Part shown: in pieces, positions 57,350 to 64,000 of the stretch | Layout of the letters: the number at the start of each line of letters is the position of its first letter | Position numbering within the stretch: position 1 is the stretch's first letter | Origin: Bradysia coprophila | Taxonomy: Eukaryota > Arthropoda > Insecta > Diptera > Sciaridae | Direction: 5' to 3' | DNA length: 64,000 nt | NCBI RefSeq assembly: GCF_014529535.1 | Contig: NW_023504022.1 | Location: 8,929,028-8,993,027 of the forward strand | Made by a program: the position numbers and the translations under genes | The notes under the pieces: model-generated | Databases searched by the model: none | The model's input: only the letters and a program-made list of their open reading frames with translations | What the model was told of the DNA's origin: nothing

Positions 57350-58026
57350 ATGGGTACTAAAGTTGAGCTTTTAGTAAATTTATTGGACCAAACGAAAGAT
57401 GCATTAGAAGCGATTCAGACGGAAAGATTTGAAATGAATACCAACGAAGCATCTCTGAAAACGAAAAAACAGAAAACGGACGAAAATTTTCAAAAATTAA
57501 TCAAATTGAAAAACGAGGACTACAACACCATTCTATGCATTCAAAATGAAATCCTTGCAATGGATGAGGAAAGTGACGATTTTCGCGCATACAAAGATGA
57601 TGGAGTGGCGGACAAAATTGGCATGATCGATAAATGTTTCGACCAAACATTCGCGATTGTCGATCAAATGAAAAGAGAAACCGACTTTCTTGAAAACACA
57701 TCAACCGAATGTGAAGATGAATCAGCGAGAGTTGATGGATCGAACGACTATTTTGGTATGAAAACTGAGTTCAATATTAGTTCCGGTGATTCAAATTCAA
57801 TTTCGAATTATGGCGACGGTATTGAAGGTAAACTAATTCGGATGAAATAGTGTATTGGGTTGAATTCAGACTTTATGCAACAGATACCAGATCACACACC
57901 GACTATATTAGAGAGGTTTTCGGAAAGCCATTAACAAAGGCTTTGGCAATGGTGGTTTTACATCAACCCAACGATCCAATCGACTATTTGGCAAAATTTT
58001 TACACAACTACCGCAACAATGAATAA
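57350..58026 (+). CDS. coiled-coil protein with C-terminal DPY30 domain
   Basis: Exons 57350-57827 and 57884-58026, with a 56-bp intron; 206 residues. The first about 120 residues are charged and helical (VELLVNLLDQTKDALEAIQTE and following), probably a coiled coil. An acidic Ser/Asp/Asn-rich linker follows. The last 43 residues or so (TDYIREVFGKPLTKAL and NDPIDYLAKFLHNY) match the DPY30/DYDC dimerisation domain, which binds amphipathic helices in H3K4 methylase complexes and in axonemal radial-spoke/AK7-type proteins. The small size and coiled coil favour a DYDC-like ciliary or sperm role over the chromatin subunit (inference). The frame continues in exon 2 only if the acceptor GCAACAG at 57877-57883 is used; an earlier TTCAG gives the wrong frame. 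An upstream in-frame ATG at 57263 is possible. Confidence 0.75.
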
Positions 58027-58250
58027 TTGTATATTGTGTCTGGCAAGGTCAGTAAATTTTAGTCCCATGTTATACATATCTACGTAAGATCTACTTTCGG
58101 ATGTTTTCGGAAAACAGGAAGTGTTTACCGCAGCTATCTATTGAAATTCTGAAGAAATAAATTTATTTTGTTAAATACGTTTTTAAGTATGGTAGTGTCA
58201 CACTGTCTTCTGCACTGGTTTCCACAATACGTTCCAGGTTCTTATAAGCT

Positions 58251-58430
58251 GTCACAGACGGCAAGCATATTAACAGTTTTACTGTTAAATCTATTACATC
58301 ATTTGATCGAAGATTTTCAGAAATCTTTTACTTCATTTGTTTTGACCATGCTTTTTGCTATATAAGATCTTATTAGTCATAGCTTTACTTAGTTTATTAT
58401 TGCTGTCGTTGTCAATAACAGGTGACAGCC
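58251..58430 (-). repeat. TIR element, copy 4 (inverted)
   Basis: From GTCACAGACGGCAAGCATAT to GTCGTTGTCAATAACAGGTG it follows copy 1 in reverse. It includes the TTTACTTCATTTGTTTTGA and CATGCTTTTTGCTATATAAG segments missing from or interrupted in other copies. Confidence 0.7.
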
Positions 58431-60109
58431 ATGATCCTCACTTTTCATTGCTTCCACTAGGTCTCGAATATTTGGATGGGTCGCCTCTAGGGATTTTCTT
58501 ACTAAAACTTCAGTGTGTAATATTGATAGATAGTTGACGGGTGTAGCCTTGAAATGTCTTCTATCATCAATTGATCGTTGTGGCCGAATCATTTTAAAGC
58601 TCTAAAAAGTCTTCTTATGTGATAATAAACTGATTTGTAATAAAATGAGTCTGACTTTATTCGTGGAAGAAAGTGCTGAAAAAAATTAGTCGTGATGTCC
58701 AATTCGTTTGCAACATTATCATTGATTTGTTATCGACAACAACGACATAAATCCGTCGACTAACTTGCCATTTATATAGGGGTAAGGCCGCGATAAGCAC
58801 AATAGGATGGCAAAATATTTTCAATTTGCTGTTAGATGATTTTATTTTGAAGTACAGGGAATGTCATTGAAATTAAGACATGCACTTGTTTCAGCTGTTT
58901 TTGAGCTGGTCGACTCATACAAACAAACCTGCTCGCTCATACATATTTAATCTACATATACATTGTGATATCCCGGATATCACATTTCTTCAATACTTTT
59001 ATTTCAATGTATAAATTAGTCATATGAAAAGAAATGCGCGAATAAAATGCAAGGTTCGCGGAAATTTACTTTAACTGTGCCAATTTATTGCAGTTCATTT
59101 GAGTTCTAATTAATGCAACGTGGCAATTTGATATCTCGGTCAAGTGAGTTTTGTTTTTCGATCTATCCGAACTAAAGTTTTCAGTCCTAATTGGGGACTC
59201 GAAAGAGTCGGTCTCTATAAGAGACCAGTAAAAAATGTATTTTGGAAAAAATAACTTAAAAAAAGTATTTTTGGCATTAAAATTAAAATTGTGAATTTGG
59301 CATTATTAAAAGAAAATGTGAAACGAAAAGTTAGTGGTTTGATCATGTTTCTGTGACCCTAGAACCCGGGTTATCACATACCACTACAACTACCACTACC
59401 ACTCATGTAATTATTTCACCCCTATAAGCAGGTATACGCACTTCTGTTTGAAAGAGTGGATCTGTGGGTGGATCAGCTGAAAAACTGTTGCAGCAATTTC
59501 ATGTCTTATTGATGTCCTCTGTATAAAAAATTACAATTAAATTTCACGGTCGTTTTTTTGCGTATTGTAGTTTCCTTTTACGATCCCTTATGAAGCATCA
59601 GTCATTTCGTAAAGATGTGCGAGAGTAGTTCGCGATATGTTAACTTAACATTGTTAATGTATGTATAAAACAGAAGTTGGAAAAAAAATTAAACAACTTT
59701 GAAATCAGCCGGAAACAAAAGTACAGTTGAAAGTTGAAACTGATGGTAAATCATACTGTACTTCATCCGTAATGCGAAATGATCGTAAAGTGATATAGAC
59801 AAAATGTCAGAAAAATCCTATCGTTCACCAACAGTTAATCATCTGTTACCGATATCATAGACATATATAAACGATAATATGCTCTAATAACTTACTCTAA
59901 TAATAGTGAAATGTAACCAAGTCAAAGAGTTTGTTTCAAACGCTAATTGATACCTTCAACTAACTGATTTGAGTGCTTGAAAGACAGTTGCGCTGAACTT
60001 TATTGTTCTGAAATAGTTGCATTAGAGACATTTTTCCTTTTTAACAAATTCCACAACCATAATGTTTGTTGATTAAAGAAACAGAAACTGAAACAGACTA
60101 CCTTTGGGA

Positions 60110-60225
60110 AAACTCCGATATTTACTCAAACTTTCCAATGTTTTCCTAAATTTTACCGAATCTAATTTTCGGTACAGTTTGGGAAAATTTAGGAAAATAC
60201 AAGGAAACGTTTTCCCAAAAATAGT
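60110..60225. repeat. TTTGGGAAAA-ended short-motif palindrome
   Basis: CCTTTGGGAAAACTCC at the left and GTTTTCCCAAAAA at the right are inverted. Between them ATTTTCCTAAATTTT-like words face TTTAGGAAAAT words, with TCTAATTTTCGGTACAG at the centre. Confidence 0.5.
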
Positions 60226-60778
60226 CTAATTCAGTCGAGATATAAAACGTTTTAGAAGGGTTGTTACTCTAAAGATATCAAAGATATAAAAAGATTAATC
60301 ATATAGGATGATCGAGCATGATACGATGATACAGCTCCGTTACAATGAACTATCTTTATTCGCCACTTAATTTTTAATTACCATGTACATTGTACAATGT
60401 ACGCGTTCATACCAGTAAATGTCAGAGGAACATAAAATCGCACAATTTCGCTGAATGAAAGTCCACGTACTTAACATATAATTGGCAAGAATCAACGTAA
60501 TTTTGCAATAAAATGTTAAGCTGATGAGTAAACTTGAATTTTTGGTTGTAGAACGAGTTATTTATTTCAATTTATTTTCACTGAAAATCGCTCGTAATGC
60601 ATGTAATTTTGAACATTTTGTGGGATTGCAAGCATTAAAATGTGCAATTAAATGTTTATTATTAAGGAAAAAGAAGCATGAGCCATGTCACGTTGCATAA
60701 TCTGTTTGGCCCGTTCAAATTTAGTGTAAAGAGCAAATTGTGCGTTAAAATTAATGAAGTAAAAGATTTTGTGTCAGC

Positions 60779-60994
60779 ACGACAGAGTAAAGTAAACCAG
60801 GCAGGAGCAGACGACCAAAATACATTCAAAGAAGGGACCTAAAACCCGTTATAATTTTCGTATTCGTATATTTTGCGTATTCGTTTCCATTGGTATTAGT
60901 AAGCGTTTTGCATCAAAATCAAAGGCGTACTTATGAATTTAGGTCCTCGTCAAAATCGACTGCTCTTGCCTGGGTTACTTTACTCTGCCGTGGT
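60779..60994. repeat. foldback element with 9-bp target duplication
   Basis: Arms CAGAGTAAAGTAAACCAGGC and onward against GCCTGGGTTACTTTACTCTG. GTGTCAGCA lies on each side (about 60770-60778 and 60994-61002), so this foldback looks like a real transposition event. The loop is AT-rich with TTCGTATTCGTATATT words. Confidence 0.7.
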
Positions 60995-63147
60995 GTCAGC
61001 ATTATATTCTCATGCTGAAAAAGTGATACATTCAATAAGTATGATGGGGATATATGTTTGATGTCTATAAAAGGCCATGGCCTGATGAGATGTTGGCAAA
61101 AATAATTCTTTAAAACTTTTGAGGAATTGTGAAGCATTGCACTGTCGTTTCTCAGATCGAAACAGTGGCAGAAACCATTTCGCTAATGTTGCAAAGCTTT
61201 TTTGGAAGTTTTCTGGGCTTTCAATTTTTTTTTGTTTTCTTGAAATTTTTTAGTGCCTAGATCTACTGACTCTTACTTCCAGTGGATTTTTTTTTAATTC
61301 GGAACATATGTGAGATTTTTTTGAGTTTTAAAAGTCAACATTGTTCCTAGTCAACAAAGTGTTTTCCGGTTATGATATTTTGGAACAAAATTTGAAAATC
61401 CCTTCACATTTCAATGCACGAAGCTTACGTTAGTGTTATTTCGTTTTACTTAAAAACTCGCGAGGTGTAAAGTAACTTTAAATTTTCCAAGAAATCAATG
61501 CAGGAACACTCATTCCATATAGCCCAAGAAAAAGGATCTCAGTTTTTGTGTCGCCATGTCAATTTCATTTTAAATGTAATTAATTTGGAAGTCCTTGATG
61601 TAAATTTATTGTTTTACTCCCCTTTCTCAAGGTACCAAAATTGTATCGGCGCCACATCTTCGACATCAAAGCGACAATATAACACAAATCAAGTGTACTT
61701 GGACTAGACGAACAGTCCAGGGGAAAAAAATTTGAATTAATTAAAAATTATGACTTCTTATTTCCGCCCATTTGTAGTCAATGTAGTAAGTGTGGTGTTT
61801 TTTCTCGGCTACACTCTCAGTTAATGTAAAATAAACAAACAAATAATTCTTTGTCATGCAATGAACTTGTTGTCATTGATATTTTACCAACTTTTCTATA
61901 ATTTGTAACAATAGTGCGTCAAATCACATTATCTATAACATATGCCAGTGTAAGTTATTCAAATCATACATGAGGTATATAGATACCAAATGGTAGAACA
62001 AGAAACAGAGAAACCAAACTCATATCTATCCACAACAACTCAACCTTATAACAATGAAACGAATTAGAATAATGAATGAAAAAAAAAAATCTGATCTAAT
62101 TTAGATTAATTAAATCAGAAATGAATAATAAATTAGCTTTATACGGATACAAAATTGTTCGAAACAAAAATTATGACTGGCTGGGTTTATACATTAAAAT
62201 TGTTTGCAGAGAGATTCAGTTATTACCCACCGAAATTTCGCACTGTGTATAAGAGTCATGGAATTGAGAAAAAACAGCTCTCGATGTTTTATTTTTACAA
62301 CAGGCAGCAAACGGACACACCATCAGTGTATTTCCGTGATCATATCAATTACATGTTAAAATTTGTGATACAGATACATTTTTCTGGACACCAAACATTT
62401 TAATTATATATTGTATCGTACTGGTAACCGAACAGATATCAAGATAATAAATGATCGATTAATGTTTTTGGTAGCCCATTTACCTGATGTAATGTTACAT
62501 ATAATTATACGACGTTAAATCATTTTGTCAAGTCACCCGTAAAACTACTATTGATACATATACACAAGATTTGAATAATAAAGTTGTACTTTGTACCCGT
62601 GTAACATTGTACATTGTGCGATAAACATTATTATTGAAAACCTTCAATTTGAAATAGTCGATTAAGCACACAATGGCATGAGCTTCCAAGAAGTTAAAAA
62701 ATTAAATTGGACGTAATATAAAATTGTTACACATTCCTGCGTTTGTATACCACACCACAGCAACAGAAGATATTTTTTTAAACAAAAATAAATGTTTATT
62801 ACCTTCATATGCCACAACATCAATTAGTTATGACCGAATTTTTCGGCATATAATAACTGATTGTCAACTGAAATATAAAATCGTTTTTTGAAAAATTGGT
62901 TCCACTAATCAAAGAAAAAGATTTTTATTCCGAATTCATATTTCTGGAAATTCTACAATTCTTAAAAAAAAACGAATCCACATAACTGAGAATGAATTCA
63001 GTTTTCGTGTAATTCTCTTCTCCACATGACTTGATGCGATTCATACATAATTTTTCAAAGAGTTTGATGTCCAACGCTAAGGTTTGAGTAGCGATTTACT
63101 GAATTTACTGAAAACCGAAATTTACTGTATGTTTACTGGGAGAGCAA

Positions 63148-63421
63148 TACCCTCTCTAGCAAACAAACCAGGGCAATTAGGGCGGTAAAACTTTACAGTG
63201 TATGCTGTCATAGAAAATTTTACACTTTTACAAATAAGTTAAATGGAGTATGAGCGATGTCCTTTTCTGTATGTCATGTTTTTTGTGCATGTCGATATTG
63301 CTTTTAGAAAAACGCTGCTCGTCAACTCCATCACAAAAAAAAGTCTGTGTTAAATTTGGCAAAATAAGGTGATATTTTGACTGTGTCAAAATGTAGATGG
63401 TTTGCTAGAGAGAGAGTATTG
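63148..63421 (+). repeat. TIR element with about 20-bp ends, CAATACCCTCTCTAGCAAAC
   Basis: Left end CAATACCCTCTCTAGCAAAC; the right end GTTTGCTAGAGAGAGAGTATTG is its inverse with a small insertion. 274 bp with no coding capacity. A partial copy lies in P450 intron 1 (5585-5725). The target duplication is unclear. Confidence 0.65.
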
Positions 63422-63644
63422 GCGAGAGCAAATATTTATAGAAACTCTTTTGCGAGCAAAAAGAAAATCCTTAGAATTCCCTTCAAAACTTTACGAAATA
63501 AAATCCTCACATTCGTAGAAAATTTTCTAAAAAAGAAGAAAATACTCTTAGTTCGAAAAAAATCCTTTGAAAATAAATCCAGAATCAGGAAACAAATCCT
63601 TGGAAAACGATAGAAAAATCCTTGAAAAACCTCTCGATTGCAGC

Positions 63645-63770
63645 TATATCAGGCCTCTCACACCTCCTTATTTCCTTATTATTCCTTATTTTTGTAAAAC
63701 CTCCTTATTCCTCCTTATTTTATTTAAAAAATCCTTATTTTCCTTATTTTTCGCAAATTTCATCGACGGA
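63645..63770. repeat. CCTTATT-rich low-complexity stretch
   Basis: Irregular repeats of CCTCCTTATT and TTCCTTATTTT words. No terminal repeats. Confidence 0.5.
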
Positions 63771-64000
63771 AATCAAAATTTAAAAAAAAATCGCCGCGCG
63801 CCAAAAATAACAATTTTCATTAAAAGAACTCCAATAAAAAGGTGGTGTCGTAGCCATGATCGTTCCAACATAAACCAGCCACATATATTTTCGTGGTTCC
63901 AAGCCGCCTCTCGGCTCGAGAGTCTCGAGTAGAACTATTTGATTTAAAATGTAAATCACAGCAATACGTCCTTATTACAAACAATTCAAGGTTTTAGCCT

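Larger units (their letters stand above)
58431..64000. other. gene-free stretch with dispersed repeats
   Basis: 5.6 kb with no recognised gene. It holds CAGCTG-family half-copies (58.85 and 59.45 kb), short-motif palindromes (60.1 kb), a foldback with a target duplication (60.8-61.0 kb), a TIR element (63.15-63.42 kb) and a CCTTATT-rich stretch near 63.65-63.75 kb. Confidence 0.5.

Noticed and set aside
62155-62403. 82-residue plus-strand frame
   Set aside because: No recognisable motif, no neighbouring exons and a composition like the surrounding non-coding DNA.

Overview
The window looks like a piece of an insect nuclear genome, most probably a lower (nematoceran) dipteran. The reasons are AT-rich sequence, many 55-80 bp GT-AG introns, a ZAD-C2H2 zinc-finger protein, a Spätzle-type neurotrophin and a selenoprotein H that keeps its Sec codon. 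The species call is inference. Exon boundaries were set by hand from splice consensus, reading frame and remembered family sequences, without any database search.

Layout. 1-9 kb: a single-exon short-chain dehydrogenase (+), a seven-exon CYP2-clan cytochrome P450 (-), a 16-bp minisatellite, and a VanX-like D-Ala-D-Ala dipeptidase (-) that has a secretory signal, one small intron and a hydrophobic C-terminal tail. 9.8-17.3 kb: a ZAD zinc-finger protein (+), a FUT10/FUT11-type fucosyltransferase (+) and, convergent to it, selenoprotein H (-), with an in-frame TGA Sec codon and a recognisable type-2 SECIS. 17.7-18.5 kb: a TIR element carrying a LINE 3' fragment.

18.8-29.3 kb is the most notable stretch. 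Five adjacent genes are aspartate dehydrogenase (-), aldehyde dehydrogenase (+), ACMSD (+), 3-hydroxyanthranilate 3,4-dioxygenase (-) and kynurenine formamidase (+). Together they cover the start and the ring-opening/decarboxylation end of tryptophan-kynurenine catabolism. Flies such as Drosophila lack the HAAO and ACMSD steps. ASPDH and ALDH diverge from a 323-bp gap with a TATA box and two GATA sites, ACMSD and HAAO converge with crossing poly(A) signals, and a 40-copy 22-bp minisatellite sits between ALDH and ACMSD.

33.4-50.9 kb: one large minus-strand gene for a Spätzle-like cystine-knot protein, six exons. Its long introns are packed with foldback (palindromic) elements, a LINE scrap and short-motif repeats. 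57.3-58.0 kb: a two-exon coiled-coil plus DPY30-domain protein (+). The rest, mainly 50.9-57.3 kb and 58-64 kb, has no recognisable gene but several dispersed repeats.

Repeats are unusually rich in inverted structure: at least a dozen foldbacks of about 95-1250 bp, a TIR family in four copies, a SINE-like family in three copies, and several elements built from degenerate short motifs such as TCAGGT. No convincing retroviral, LTR or Polinton-like element was seen.
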